A stretch of DNA of 57,862 nucleotides, taken from the NCBI RefSeq assembly GCF_027853915.1, contig NZ_JAQGLA010000041.1, positions 1-57,862 of the forward strand, given 5' to 3'. Both the position numbers and the translations under genes were made by a program. Source of the DNA: Saccharopolyspora oryzae. GTDB taxonomy: Bacteria > Actinomycetota > Actinomycetes > Mycobacteriales > Pseudonocardiaceae. The notes beneath the pieces were generated by a model. It did no database searches. It saw only the letters and a program-made list of their open reading frames with translations, and was not told where the DNA came from. Below, in pieces: positions 16,107 through 24,542 of this stretch. Every line of letters begins with the position of its first letter. Positions within the stretch are counted from its first letter, which is position 1.

Positions 16107-16152
16107 CGCAAATTCAATGGAAATCAGACGTCCGATTTCCATTGAATTTGCG
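16107..16152. repeat. 46-base AT-rich dyad, copy 2 (family A)
   Basis: 22-base arms around CG with one mismatch. Arms start CGCAAATTCAATGGAA and continue ATC(A/G)GA. Lies 24 bases from the end of the minus-strand gene, so it could end transcripts from both directions. Confidence 0.8.
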
Positions 16153-16175
16153 TCTTCGCACGGCGGCGGGACGGG

Positions 16176-16829
16176 TCAGGCGTCGTCGGGTTTGGTGGCG
16201 TGGTCGTAGTAGCCGAGGACTCCGGTGGCCCCGTGGAGGGCGAAGTCCGCCTCCGGGGTTTTCGGTTTGCCCGCGGTTTCGATGATTCCGCGCAGGGTCA
16301 CGTTGACCAGGTCGTCCAGGTCCCGCCAGCGGGCCGCCGGGTGCTCGTCGGACCGGGCGTCCGCGGCGAAATCGGCTTCGCAGCGCTGGATTCCTTCGCG
16401 GAGCCGGCGGACCAGCTTCATGAACGTGCCGTGGCCGCGGGTGGGGACCAGGTCGTCGGCGTGGGACGCCAGGAGCCCGGCCATGTAGGAGATGTCCTCG
16501 ACGTGGTTGCCGAGCCACTTGCGGCGGCGGTACACGTCGCCGAGCTCCGGCCAGCGCTTGCGCGCCGCCTGCCGGGTGCGCCCGGTGACCGCGCTCAGAT
16601 CGGCCAAGCTCGCGCCCAGCCACACTGATTCCTCCGCCGCCTCCGCGGTCTGCCGCATCGCGGCCTCCGCCACCTGGTCCTCGACGTCCAGCGCCGCCCG
16701 GAACCTGCCCAGCGAGCGCAACCGCCGCTCCTGCTCGTCGCCGACGTCGCTGAGCTTGGCGCCCGGGTCGACCACTTCGACCGGCGCCGCCTCGGCCAAC
16801 CGCCGCACCAACCGCCCGACCTCGTCCAT
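16176..16829 (-). CDS. Hypothetical protein with a central helix-turn-helix
   Basis: 217 residues. I do not recognise the family. LGASLADLSAVTGRTRQAARKRW (about residues 72-94) reads as a helix-turn-helix; the rest is helical and acidic, with a C-terminal half (DDLVPTRGHGTFMKLVRRLR, then DLDDLVNVTLRGIIETAG) unlike common ligand domains. The ATG at 16829 follows AAGGAGG. Immediately upstream are two tandem 23-base repeats, each an imperfect dyad, the nearer one touching the ribosome site. A self-regulating DNA-binding protein is a reasonable inference. Confidence 0.7.
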   Translation of the reverse strand: MDEVGRLVRRLAEAAPVEVVDPGAKLSDVGDEQERRLRSLGRFRAALDVEDQVAEAAMRQTAEAAEESVWLGASLADLSAVTGRTRQAARKRWPELGDVYRRRKWLGNHVEDISYMAGLLASHADDLVPTRGHGTFMKLVRRLREGIQRCEADFAADARSDEHPAARWRDLDDLVNVTLRGIIETAGKPKTPEADFALHGATGVLGYYDHATKPDDA

Positions 16830-16840
16830 CTTCCGACCTC

Positions 16841-16890
16841 CTTGTAAACCTGAGGTTCACAGTACACCTTGTAAACCCGAGGTTCACAGT
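16841..16890 (-). promoter_or_regulatory. Tandem dyad operators ahead of the HTH gene
   Basis: Two 23-base direct repeats (16841-16863 and 16868-16890, period 27, one base different). Read on the minus strand each contains TGTGAACC, TC(A/G), GGTTTACA, an imperfect 19-base palindrome. The first repeat abuts the AAGGAGG site, so protein bound here would block transcription or initiation. Confidence 0.7.
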
Positions 16891-16994
16891 GAATTTTCTC
16901 CCGGATTCCTCCCGGATCGCCGCTGAACTGCGAATCCGCCGAATCCCGATGCCATTCCGGAGCCCCCGCCGAACAGCGTTTTCGCAGGTCAGAG

Positions 16995-17021
16995 CAAACA
17001 TGAACGCAATGTTCACGTTTG
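16995..17021. promoter_or_regulatory. 27-base dyad upstream of the ABC exporter
   Basis: CAAACATGAAC, spacer GCAAT, GTTCACGTTTG; arms match except one base. It lies 112 bases before the ATPase start and shares the GTGAAC half-site with the operators at 16841-16890. Apart from these two sites the 303-base gap 16830-17132 shows nothing else. Confidence 0.6.
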
Positions 17022-17132
17022 ACCGGCAACCCCCTCCCGGGGCAAGATCGAGCTCTCCCGAAACCACCCCTGAACTGGGGTTTCTTCGTCGTGCCCGCAT
17101 TCGGCGGGCGATCGACCAGCTAGGAGTCGTCG

Positions 17133-18080
17133 ATGATCCGTGCCCGCGGTCTGACCCGCCGGTTCACCGTCAAGCGCCACCCCGTCGAGGCCGTCCGCGG
17201 CCTGGACCTCGACGTGGAACCCGGCCAGCTGGTGGCCTTCCTCGGCCCCAACGGCGCGGGGAAGTCGACCAGCCTGCGGATGCTCACCACGCTGCTGCCG
17301 CCCACCTCGGGCACCGCCACCGTCGCCGGGCACGACATCCGCACCGAGCCCGCGGCCGTCCGCGCCCGCATCGGCTACGTCGGCCAGAAGAACAGCGCCG
17401 GCGAGAACTACCGGGCCCGCGACGAGCTGATCACCCAGGGCCGCAGCTACGGCATGTCCCGCCACGACGCCCGGCACCGCGCCGGCGAAGTCCTGGAGCT
17501 GCTCGACCTGACCGCGCTGGCCGACCGCAAGCCCGGCACCCTCTCCGGCGGCCAGCGCCGCCGCCTGGACATCGCGATGGGCCTGGTGAACCGGCCGGAA
17601 CTGCTGTTCCTCGACGAACCCTCCACCGGCCTGGACCCGCACAGCCGCGCCAACATCTGGGAGCACGTGCTGCGGCTGCGCGAGGAGCACCGCACCACGC
17701 TGCTGTTCACCACCCACTACCTCGACGAGGCCGACACCATGGCCGAGCGGGTCGTGGTCGTCGACGAGGGCCGGGTCATCGCCGACGGCACTCCCGGCCA
17801 GCTCAAAGCCGACCTCGCCGGCGATCGCATCACGATCACCGTCGCACAGCCGGACGTGGCAGCAGCCGCCGAGACGGCCGAGCGCATGACCGACGCGGTG
17901 ACCGTCGAGGACCGCTCGATCCGCGTCCGCGTCCCGCGCGCCGACGCCGCCCTGCCGGAGTACCTGCGCGCCCTGGAGGACAGGGGGATCAAGGCCATCG
18001 CGGCCGAAACCGCGCGCCCCACCTTGGACGACGTGTTCCTCGCGCTCACCGGTCGAAGCCTGCGCGAGACCCAGTCATGA
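17133..18080 (+). CDS. ABC exporter ATPase, DrrA-like
   Basis: 315 residues. Walker A GPNGAGKST (about 38-46), signature LSGGQRRRLDIAMGL, Walker B LLFLDEPSTGLDP and the switch histidine in LLFTTHYLDEADTMAE. The C-terminal extension (to TLDDVFLALTGRSLRE) is the drug-export type regulatory domain seen in DrrA and related proteins. It powers an ABC-2 permease encoded next. Export of a hydrophobic drug or a membrane lipid is the usual role of the family; no biosynthetic cluster lies beside it. A GntR gene follows the permease and a dyad precedes this gene. Confidence 0.9.
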   Translation: MIRARGLTRRFTVKRHPVEAVRGLDLDVEPGQLVAFLGPNGAGKSTSLRMLTTLLPPTSGTATVAGHDIRTEPAAVRARIGYVGQKNSAGENYRARDELITQGRSYGMSRHDARHRAGEVLELLDLTALADRKPGTLSGGQRRRLDIAMGLVNRPELLFLDEPSTGLDPHSRANIWEHVLRLREEHRTTLLFTTHYLDEADTMAERVVVVDEGRVIADGTPGQLKADLAGDRITITVAQPDVAAAAETAERMTDAVTVEDRSIRVRVPRADAALPEYLRALEDRGIKAIAAETARPTLDDVFLALTGRSLRETQS

Positions 18081-18106
18081 CCACCCACCCTGGAAAGGAC
18101 CGACCG

Positions 18107-18856
18107 ATGACCTTCTTCCGCGACACCGCAACGGTTTTCCAGCGGGAGATCACGCCGAGCCTGCGGGAGCCGACGGCGATCCTGTTCAGCATGGCGCAGC
18201 CGCTGCTGTTCCTGTTCCTGTTCGGGCCGCTGCTGGCCGGCACCCCGGGCTTCGAGGCCTCGCCGTGGCAGTGGTTCGTGCCCGGCATCCTGGTGATGAT
18301 GTGCCTGTTCGGGCCCATGATGGCCGGGTACAACCTGCTGGTCGAGCTGGGCAGCGGCTCGATGGAGCGGATGCTGGTGACCCCGCTGAACCGCTCGGCG
18401 ATGCTCGTCGGGCGCACCCTCAAGGAGTTCGCCCTGCTGCTGGTGCAGGCCGTGCTGCTGATCGCGCTGTCGGTGCCGCTCGGCTTCCAGCTGCACCCGG
18501 TCGGCGTCCTCGCCGGACTGGCGTTGCTGCTGGTGTTCGGCGTGGGCCTGGGGTCGTTGTCCTACGTGCTGGCCATCGCCGCGCACCCCGGCGGGGAGCT
18601 GTTCTACGCGGTCACCCAGCTCGTCCTGTTCCCGCTGATGCTGCTGTCCGGCGTGCTGCTGCCGATGGATGCCGGGCCGGGCTGGTTGCAGGTGGTCTCG
18701 CGGATCAACCCGGTCTCGCACATCGCCGACGCCGCCCGGGCGCTGTTCTCCGGGCAGCTCCTGGACCCGTCGGTGCTCGCCGGTGGCCTCGCCGCCGTCG
18801 TGCTCGCCACGATCGGTCTGGTGGTGGGCACTCGGGCCGTGAAGCGCGGGATCTGA
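18107..18856 (+). CDS. ABC-2 type permease, DrrB-like
   Basis: 249 residues from the ATG at 18107, which is seven bases after GGAAAGGA. An in-frame ATG at 18077 overlapping the ATPase stop (ATGA) would add ten residues; it lacks a ribosome site but coupling is possible. Six membrane segments are visible, with the ABC-2 signature region NLLVELGSGSMERMLVTPLN in the first cytoplasmic loop and LFPLMLLSGVLLPMDAGPGW near the C-terminal half. It partners the upstream ATPase. Confidence 0.88.
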   Translation: MTFFRDTATVFQREITPSLREPTAILFSMAQPLLFLFLFGPLLAGTPGFEASPWQWFVPGILVMMCLFGPMMAGYNLLVELGSGSMERMLVTPLNRSAMLVGRTLKEFALLLVQAVLLIALSVPLGFQLHPVGVLAGLALLLVFGVGLGSLSYVLAIAAHPGGELFYAVTQLVLFPLMLLSGVLLPMDAGPGWLQVVSRINPVSHIADAARALFSGQLLDPSVLAGGLAAVVLATIGLVVGTRAVKRGI

Positions 18857-18864
18857 TCGCGAAA

Positions 18865-18909
18865 GGCTGCCGCCCGGGCCGGTCGCTGACTTAGGGTGGG
18901 GCGGCAGCC
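18865..18909 (+). terminator. Possible hairpin terminator after the permease
   Basis: GGCTGCCGCCC and GGGCGGCAGCC arms (11 bases) around a 23-base loop that also holds a possible -10 (TAGGGT) for the GntR gene. Confidence 0.4.
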
Positions 18910-18926
18910 AGCGACGAGGAGGCACC

Positions 18927-19583
18927 GTGTCGGTCACCGGAGAACGAGCCGCAGAGCCTCGTGTGCCCCTGCGCGAGCAGGTGCGCCAGGAGCTGCAGGC
19001 CCGGATCGCCTCCGGCAGGCTGCTGCCCGGCGACCGGATCTTCGAGCAGGACCTCGCCGTTGAGCTGGGGATTTCCCGAGTTCCGGTGCGCGAGGCGATC
19101 AGGATGCTGCAGAGCGAGGGCTTCGTCGACGTGCCGCCCGGCCGCCGCGGTGTGTTCGTCCGCGGGCTCGACCGCCAGCAGGCCAAGGAGCTGTTCGAGG
19201 TGCGCGAGGCGCTGGAGGTCTACGCCGCCCGCCTGGCCGCCGAGCGGGCCGAACCCGGTGACGTCGAGGTGATGGCCGAACTGGCGCAGCGGTCCCGCGC
19301 GGCGCTCGAATCCGGTGACATAGATCAGATGTCCAACGCCAACGAGGCCTTCCACGAGAAGCTGGTGGACCTGTCGGGCAACGACCTGCTGGCGTCGATG
19401 CTCGAGCCGCTGCACGGCAGGCTCGCCTGGCTGTTCCGGATGAACCTCGAGCCCGAGCGGGTGTGCCGCGAGCACGAGGCCATCCAGGCCGCGATCAGCG
19501 CCGGCGACGCCGACCGGGCGGCCGAGGTGGCCAAGCAGCACGTCCTGTCCAGCCAGCGGATGGTGCTGGAGCGGATGCTCTAG
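18927..19583 (+). CDS. GntR family regulator, FCD (FadR) subgroup
   Basis: 218 residues. Winged HTH with PLREQVRQELQARIASGRLL, LAVELGISRVPVREAIRMLQ and the wing GFVDVPPGRRGVFV, then a helical FCD domain (FEVREALEVYAARLA, NEAFHEKLVDLSGN, EHEAIQAAISAGDADRA) with the histidines and aspartate that bind a metal and a carboxylate effector in many members. The GTG start follows GAGGAGG. It is codirectional with the exporter upstream; its stop overlaps the convergent permease gene by four bases. Target and effector are unknown. Confidence 0.9.
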   Translation: MSVTGERAAEPRVPLREQVRQELQARIASGRLLPGDRIFEQDLAVELGISRVPVREAIRMLQSEGFVDVPPGRRGVFVRGLDRQQAKELFEVREALEVYAARLAAERAEPGDVEVMAELAQRSRAALESGDIDQMSNANEAFHEKLVDLSGNDLLASMLEPLHGRLAWLFRMNLEPERVCREHEAIQAAISAGDADRAAEVAKQHVLSSQRMVLERML

Positions 19584-20401
19584 CGGGCGAGCCTGGCCAG
19601 CAGAGCCGAGGCGACGCAGATCATCGCGACGGCGGCCACCACCAGCACGCCGAAGTCCAGCATTAGGTTCGCGGGCAGGCCGAGCAGCAGTCCGCGCAGC
19701 GCGTCCACCTCGTAGCCCAGCGGGTTGACCCGGTTGACCGCCTGCAGCCAGCCCGGCATCAGCTCCACCGGGTACAGCGCGTTGGAACCGAAGAACAGCG
19801 GCATGGTGATCGCCTGCCCGATGCCCATCAGCCGGTCCCGCGAGAGCACCAGCCCGGCGATGGTGATCGACAGGCAGCAGAAGAACGCCGACCCCAGCAG
19901 CACTGCCACGACCACGCCCAGCAGCCGCAGCGGGTTCGCCGTCATCGACACCCCGAGCAGCGCGGCCAGCACCAGCACCACCAGCGCCTGCGCGAGCGCG
20001 CGCACGCCGGCTGCGAAGGCCTTGCCGCTCACGATCGCCACCCGAGGCGTCGGGGTGACCAGCAGTTTCGCCAGGACCCCGGCGTCGCGCTCCCAGATGA
20101 TCTGGATGCCGTAGAAGATCGCGACGAACAGCGCCGACTGCGCCAGGATGCCCGGTGCCAGGTAGTCCAGGTACGGCACGTCGCCGGTCGGGATCACCCG
20201 CAGGCGGTTGAACGTCTCGCCGAAGATGACCAGCCACAGGGCGGGCTGGATGGCCCGGGTGATCAGCTCGGTGCGGTCGTGGCGCAGCTTCTGCAGCTCG
20301 ACCAGGCACATCGTCCCGATCCGGGACGCCATCAGCCCGATCGGTCCACGTCGCAGCGGCTCAACCGACACGACGTGCGACCCGGCGTGCTGCACGGACA
20401 T
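19580..20401 (-). CDS. ABC-2 type permease of the second exporter
   Basis: 273 residues with six hydrophobic segments; FGSNALYPVELMPGWLQAVN and RVNPLGYEVDALRG form the conserved ABC-2 C-terminal region. The ATG at 20401 follows GGGAGGGG and lies 41 bases inside the ATPase gene, a long overlap that is supported by the ribosome site; a later methionine (MASRIGTM) would reduce it. Works with the ATPase encoded upstream, in a MarR-ATPase-permease operon. Confidence 0.87.
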   Translation of the reverse strand: MSVQHAGSHVVSVEPLRRGPIGLMASRIGTMCLVELQKLRHDRTELITRAIQPALWLVIFGETFNRLRVIPTGDVPYLDYLAPGILAQSALFVAIFYGIQIIWERDAGVLAKLLVTPTPRVAIVSGKAFAAGVRALAQALVVLVLAALLGVSMTANPLRLLGVVVAVLLGSAFFCCLSITIAGLVLSRDRLMGIGQAITMPLFFGSNALYPVELMPGWLQAVNRVNPLGYEVDALRGLLLGLPANLMLDFGVLVVAAVAMICVASALLARLAR

Positions 20402-21170
20402 CGCGCATCCCCTCCCCCGTGCTCTCGCCCAGCGCGTCGCCGGTCACCGCGCGGAAGGCGTCTTCCAGCGTCGCCTCCGGCCCGACCTCGGTGCGCAGCT
20501 CCAGCGGTGTTCCTTCGCGGTGGATCCGGCCGCGGTGCATCAGCGCGACCCGGTCGCACTGGCGGTCGGCCTCCTCCATGTAGTGCGTGGTGACCAGCAC
20601 CGTCATCCCGGTGGCCGCCCGTACCTCGTCGATGCGCTCCCACACGCCCGCGCGGGCGATCGGGTCCAGGCCGATCGTCGGCTCGTCCAGCACCAGCAGC
20701 CTCGGCGCGCTGACCAGCGCTTGGGCCAGTTCCAGGCGGCGGACCATGCCGCCGGAGTAGGTGGCCGCGGTCCGCTCCGCGACGTCGTCCAGGCCCACCG
20801 AGCGCAGCGCCGCGTCGACCGCATCGCGCCGCTGCGCCCTCGGGACGTCGAAGAGCCGGGCGAACAGCTCGACGTTCTCGCGGCCGGTGAGCGCGGAGTC
20901 GGCCGAGAGCTGCTGGGGCACGTAGCCGATCAACCGGCGGGCGGCGAGCTTGCGGCGGTTCACGTCGACGCCGAACACCTCGATCGCGCCGGGCGCGGCG
21001 GGCAGCAGCGTGGCGATCATGCGGATGGTGGTCGTCTTGCCCGCCCCGTTTGGGCCGAGCAGCCCGAACACCTCCCCCGAGACGATGCGCAGGTCCACGC
21101 CGTCGACGGCCACCGTGTCCCCGAAGCGGTGGCGCAGGCCTTCGCAGCACACCGCGAGTTCCTCGGTCAT
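20361..21170 (-). CDS. ABC exporter ATPase of the second exporter
   Basis: 269 residues: Walker A GPNGAGKTTTI, signature TYSGGMVRRLELAQAL, Walker B LLVLDEPTIGLDP, switch region VLVTTHYMEEADRQCD. No long C-terminal regulatory domain beyond TLEDAFRAVTGD. ATG overlaps the MarR stop (ATGA at 21167-21170). By family a daunorubicin or multidrug type exporter. Confidence 0.9.
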   Translation of the reverse strand: MTEELAVCCEGLRHRFGDTVAVDGVDLRIVSGEVFGLLGPNGAGKTTTIRMIATLLPAAPGAIEVFGVDVNRRKLAARRLIGYVPQQLSADSALTGRENVELFARLFDVPRAQRRDAVDAALRSVGLDDVAERTAATYSGGMVRRLELAQALVSAPRLLVLDEPTIGLDPIARAGVWERIDEVRAATGMTVLVTTHYMEEADRQCDRVALMHRGRIHREGTPLELRTEVGPEATLEDAFRAVTGDALGESTGEGMRDVRAARRVARRVG

Positions 21171-21637
21171 GACTCCTCCAGATCCGGCGGCTCGTCGGCC
21201 GACAGGTTCGCCAGCAGTTGGCGCAGCGCGGGCAGCGCCTGCCGCAACGCCTCCTGATCGGCCTCCGGGAGCTGGGCGACACCGGCGCCGACGAGCTCGG
21301 AACGCGCCTCGCGCCAGTACGCCAGGCGGTGCTCGGCGAGGTCGGTGAGCTGCAGTTTCGCGGCGCGGCGGTCATCGGGATCCGGGTGCCGTTCCAGCAT
21401 TCCCATCGCGACCAGCTGGTTGACCAGCGTGCTGACCGAGTTGGGCGCCAGGTGCAGCACCTCCGCCGCCCCTCGCACCCCGATGCCCGGTTGGTCCTCC
21501 ACGGCTCGCAGCAGCTCGACCTGCGCGCCGCGCAGCTTCGGACCGGGCGCTTCCGGCCGCAGCCTGCGGCGAACCCGTCGGCGCAGGCCGGCCAGCACCG
21601 ACATCAGCTCGTCGCCCACCGCCACCGCATCGCTCAT
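21167..21637 (-). CDS. MarR family regulator of the second exporter
   Basis: 156 residues. MarR winged helix: GAQVELLRAVEDQPGIGVRG, AAEVLHLAPNSVSTLVNQLV, MGMLERHPDPDDRRAAKLQL, with the DxRxxxL wing. The start ATG at 21637 was chosen over an upstream ATG at 21673 because the intervening 36 bases contain a near-perfect palindrome that looks like its operator. First gene of the operon that also encodes the exporter, so autorepression with induction by the exported compound is the simple model. Confidence 0.88.
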   Translation of the reverse strand: MSDAVAVGDELMSVLAGLRRRVRRRLRPEAPGPKLRGAQVELLRAVEDQPGIGVRGAAEVLHLAPNSVSTLVNQLVAMGMLERHPDPDDRRAAKLQLTDLAEHRLAYWREARSELVGAGVAQLPEADQEALRQALPALRQLLANLSADEPPDLEES

Positions 21638-21646
21638 AGCACCAAA

Positions 21647-21667
21647 GTACCTCTTACTAAGAGCTAC
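21647..21667. promoter_or_regulatory. MarR-type operator palindrome
   Basis: GTAC CTCTTA C TAAGAG CTAC: arms match over 21 bases apart from one pair. Located 10 bases before the MarR start. Confidence 0.7.
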
Positions 21668-21762
21668 TTCCATCTTGATCAACTCGTCCACAGTGGATGA
21701 ATAATCGGACGAATTTCCATTCATCACCGGAAATTCCATCCAAAGCACCCTTGTGGGACTGG

Positions 21763-21801
21763 GTGAACACAGGTTCACTTGCTTGGTGAACACAAGTTCA
21801 C
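21763..21801. promoter_or_regulatory. Two GTGAAC palindromes ahead of the MFS gene
   Basis: GTGAACACAGGTTCAC (21763-21778) and GTGAACACAAGTTCAC (21786-21801), 23 bases apart centre to centre, ending 19 bases before the MFS start. Likely sites for a repressor, either the downstream TetR protein or the MarR protein. Confidence 0.7.
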
Positions 21802-21820
21802 CTGAAGAGCGAGGAGCCCG

Positions 21821-23266
21821 ATGAGCAGCCCCACGGCCGCATCCCAGCGACGTTCCAAGATCGTCATCGGAGTGCTCGCCTCCTGCGGGATCGCGGTGTC
21901 GCTGATGCAGACCCTGGTCGTACCGCTGCTGCCGGAGTTCCCCAGGCTCCTCAACACCACCCCCGCCAACGCGGCGTGGCTGGTCACCGCGACCCTGGTG
22001 GCGGGCGCGGTGTGCGCGCCGGTGCTCGGCCGCCTCGGCGACATGTACGGCAAGCGGCGGATGCTGCTGGTCTCGCTGGCCGCCATGTCCTCGGGCAGCG
22101 CCATCGGCGCGGTCAGCGACGACTTCGGTGCCGTGCTGGTCGGCCGGGTGCTGCAAGGCGCGGCGATCGGTGTCGTGCCGCTGGGCATCAGCATCATGCG
22201 CGACGAACTGCCGGAGGAGCGGATCACCTCCGGGGTGGCGCTGATGAGCGCGACGCTCGGGATCGGTGGTGCGGTCGGGCTCCCGGTGACCGGAGTGGTC
22301 GCCGAGAACTTCAACTGGCACTGGCTCTTCGGCGGTGCGGCCCTCTTCGGCCTCGTCGAGTTCGCGCTGGTGCGCCTGGTGGTGCCGGAGTCGGCGCTGC
22401 GCAGCGGCGGGCGGTTCGACTTCGTCGGCGCGCTCGGGCTCTCGGCCGCCCTGACCTGCCTGCTGCTGGCGATCTCCAAGGGCAACGACTGGGGCTGGAC
22501 CAGTCCGCCGGTGCTCGGCCTGCTCGTCGCGGCCGCTGCCCTGTTCCTCGTGTGGGGCGGCTACGAACTCCGCACCCCGTCCCCGCTGGTGGACCTGCGG
22601 GTCTCGGCCCGCCCCGCGGTGCTGCTGACCAACATCGCCTCCGTGCTGATCGGGATGGCGATGTTCGCCGGGTTCATGGTCGGCGCGCAGATCATGCAGG
22701 CCCCGGTGGGCACCGGCTACGGCTTCGGGATGTCGCTGGTGGTCACCGGACTGGTGCTGCTGCCGATCGGCGGGGCGATGGGCGTGTTCTCCCCGCTGTC
22801 GGCGCGGATCTCGCGGCGGCGCGGACCGCGGACCACGCTGATCCTCGGCGGATCGGTGCTGACCGCGGGCAACCTCGCCGGATCGTTCCTGCACGACCCG
22901 CTGCCGCTGGTGGTGTTCAACCTGACGATCGTGGCGATCGGCGGTGCGCTGGCCTACGGCGCGCTGCCGACGCTGATCATGCGCGCCGTGCCGCCGGCCG
23001 AGACCGCCGCTGCGAACAGCCTCAACACCCTGGCCCGCTCGATCGGCACGTCCAGCTGCAGCGCCATCGTGGTGGCGCTGACGACGGGGTCGGTGGTGCA
23101 GATCTCCGGGGTCGAGTACCCGTCGGTCACGGCCTACTCCTGGGTCTTCCTCGTCGCAGGCACGGCGGCGCTGCTGGCCGCGCTGATCGCCGCGGTCACC
23201 CCGTCCGCACGTCGGTACGCACCCGTTGTCCCGCAGGTGGCGACCGCGACCGGGCAGGCGCGCTAG
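21821..23266 (+). CDS. MFS drug exporter (DHA2-like)
   Basis: 481 residues with about 14 hydrophobic segments. Motif A LGRLGDMYGKRRMLLV follows TM2 and motif C (GIGGAVGLPVTGVVAEN) is in TM5, which marks proton-driven antiporters. AGFMVGAQIMQAPVGTGYGF fits DHA2-type members, although the protein lacks the long external loop of EmrB. The ATG follows GCGAGGAGC. It is preceded by two palindromic operators and followed by a TetR gene only 10 bases away, the classic exporter-repressor pair. Substrate unknown. Confidence 0.88.
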   Translation: MSSPTAASQRRSKIVIGVLASCGIAVSLMQTLVVPLLPEFPRLLNTTPANAAWLVTATLVAGAVCAPVLGRLGDMYGKRRMLLVSLAAMSSGSAIGAVSDDFGAVLVGRVLQGAAIGVVPLGISIMRDELPEERITSGVALMSATLGIGGAVGLPVTGVVAENFNWHWLFGGAALFGLVEFALVRLVVPESALRSGGRFDFVGALGLSAALTCLLLAISKGNDWGWTSPPVLGLLVAAAALFLVWGGYELRTPSPLVDLRVSARPAVLLTNIASVLIGMAMFAGFMVGAQIMQAPVGTGYGFGMSLVVTGLVLLPIGGAMGVFSPLSARISRRRGPRTTLILGGSVLTAGNLAGSFLHDPLPLVVFNLTIVAIGGALAYGALPTLIMRAVPPAETAAANSLNTLARSIGTSSCSAIVVALTTGSVVQISGVEYPSVTAYSWVFLVAGTAALLAALIAAVTPSARRYAPVVPQVATATGQAR

Positions 23267-23276
23267 CCTGATCGAC

Positions 23277-23852
23277 ATGTCCAGCCCGGCAGTCGGCGAC
23301 GATCAGCGGCGTGATGCCTGCGCAACCCGCGAGGCGATCCTGAAGGCGGCCCGGCGCCGCTTCTCCTCCTGCGGCTACGCCGACGTGACGCTGCGCGACA
23401 TCGCGGCCGACACCGAGGTGAGCGCCGCGCTGGTGGTGAAGTACTTCGGCAGCAAGGAGGACCTGTTCACCGAAGCCTCGGGCTTCGAGCAGGACGCCGA
23501 GCGGCTGCTCGACTGCGAACTCCCCCAGCTCGGCGAACACCTGGTGCGCACCTTGCTGGACTACCACGAGCAGACCCAGGGCGACCCGCTGCTCCGAGCG
23601 GTGTTCACCTCCTCCCGCCCGGCGGGAGCCCAGTTCCGGGCGAACTTCGAGCACCAGCTGCTCACCCGGCTGGCCGAACGCCTCCCCGGCCCCGACGCCC
23701 AGCTCCGAGCAGAACTGGTCTGCAGCCACCTGATGGGCCTGGCGGCTTCCCGCCTGGTCCTCCGAACCGAGGCGATCACCGCGGAACCCAAGGAGAACCT
23801 GGTCGCCATCACCGCGCCCCTGATCCAGAACTGGCTCGACGGCCCGCTCTGA
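23277..23852 (+). CDS. TetR family regulator
   Basis: 191 residues. N-terminal HTH: REAILKAARRRFSSCGYADV, TLRDIAADTEVSAALVVKYF, GSKEDLFTEA. C-terminal part resembles the TetR_C_17/PsrA-like ligand domain ending LVAITAPLIQNWLD. Start ATG at 23277, 10 bases after the exporter stop with only a weak ribosome site, which suggests coupling. It probably represses the exporter operon through the palindromes at 21763-21801 (inference). Confidence 0.88.
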   Translation: MSSPAVGDDQRRDACATREAILKAARRRFSSCGYADVTLRDIAADTEVSAALVVKYFGSKEDLFTEASGFEQDAERLLDCELPQLGEHLVRTLLDYHEQTQGDPLLRAVFTSSRPAGAQFRANFEHQLLTRLAERLPGPDAQLRAELVCSHLMGLAASRLVLRTEAITAEPKENLVAITAPLIQNWLDGPL

Positions 23853-23882
23853 GCCGCGGCTCGCCAGCTGGGCCAACGCCCT

Positions 23883-24482
23883 TCAGCCGAGGGCAGCTCG
23901 GAGCTGGTCCGGGTCCTGGTAGTGCACGCCGATCATGCCGAGATGACTTGCGGCCGCGACGTTTTCCAGGGTGTCGTCGATGAACAGGCATCGATCGACG
24001 TCGGCTCCGGCCCGTTCCGCGGCGAACTGGTAGATGCGCGGATCGGGTTTGGCCGCGCCGACGCTGGAGCTGTTCACCACGGCGTCGAACAGGTCGAGAA
24101 CGCCCAGCTCCGCCAGGTCGGACTCGAGCCTGGTCGTCGCATTGGACACCAGCACGACCGGCACTCGCAGGTCGGCGAGGAGTTCCGCGACCTCGTCCAC
24201 GAGGTCGCCGACCGGCGCGGACCACTGGGCAACGACAGCGCGTGCTGTCTCGACACCGCAAAGCACGGCCAGGTCCGCGGTGATGGCCTGGCGCCACTGC
24301 TCGTCGGTTTGAGCTCCGGTGATCGCGGGTTTCAGGCGTTCCGGGGCGAACGCCGCGCCGGCCAGCGCCCCCTTCGGCAGGCCGCCGTGGCGCTCAGCGT
24401 CATGCATGATCGCTGGATCCCACCAGCGAAGCACACCGTCCAGATCGCACAGAACCGCATCGAACGTCCGCACGCCGATCAT
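23883..24482 (-). CDS. HAD superfamily hydrolase, subfamily IA
   Basis: 199 residues from the ATG at 24482; the frame continues further upstream through a terminator and is not coding there. Motif I DAVLCDLDGVL, motif II VVLVSNATTRL, motif III KPDPRIYQFA, motif IV CLFIDDTLEN. These give a Mg-dependent phosphatase or dehalogenase with a helical cap. WWDPAIMHDAERHGGLP after motif I is typical of small phosphatases of unknown substrate. Convergent with the TetR gene. Confidence 0.88.
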   Translation of the reverse strand: MIGVRTFDAVLCDLDGVLRWWDPAIMHDAERHGGLPKGALAGAAFAPERLKPAITGAQTDEQWRQAITADLAVLCGVETARAVVAQWSAPVGDLVDEVAELLADLRVPVVLVSNATTRLESDLAELGVLDLFDAVVNSSSVGAAKPDPRIYQFAAERAGADVDRCLFIDDTLENVAAASHLGMIGVHYQDPDQLRAALG

Positions 24483-24497
24483 GCTCCCACCCCGCCA

Positions 24498-24529
24498 GCC
24501 TCCCGACACGCGAGGGCATGTCGGGAGGC
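24498..24529 (-). terminator. Terminator between methyltransferase and HAD genes
   Basis: GCCTCCCGACA and TGTCGGGAGGC, 11-base perfect stem, 10-base loop. It follows the methyltransferase stop (24543) on the minus strand. The TGTCGGG core resembles the hairpins at 9511 and 16069. Confidence 0.75.
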
Positions 24530-24542
24530 GCACCAGTGCCGG

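Noticed and set aside
21167..23278. 703-codon minus-strand frame that joins the MarR gene to sequence opposite the MFS gene
   Set aside because: Only the last 156 codons are MarR-like; the rest is antisense to an intact transporter and crosses two operators.
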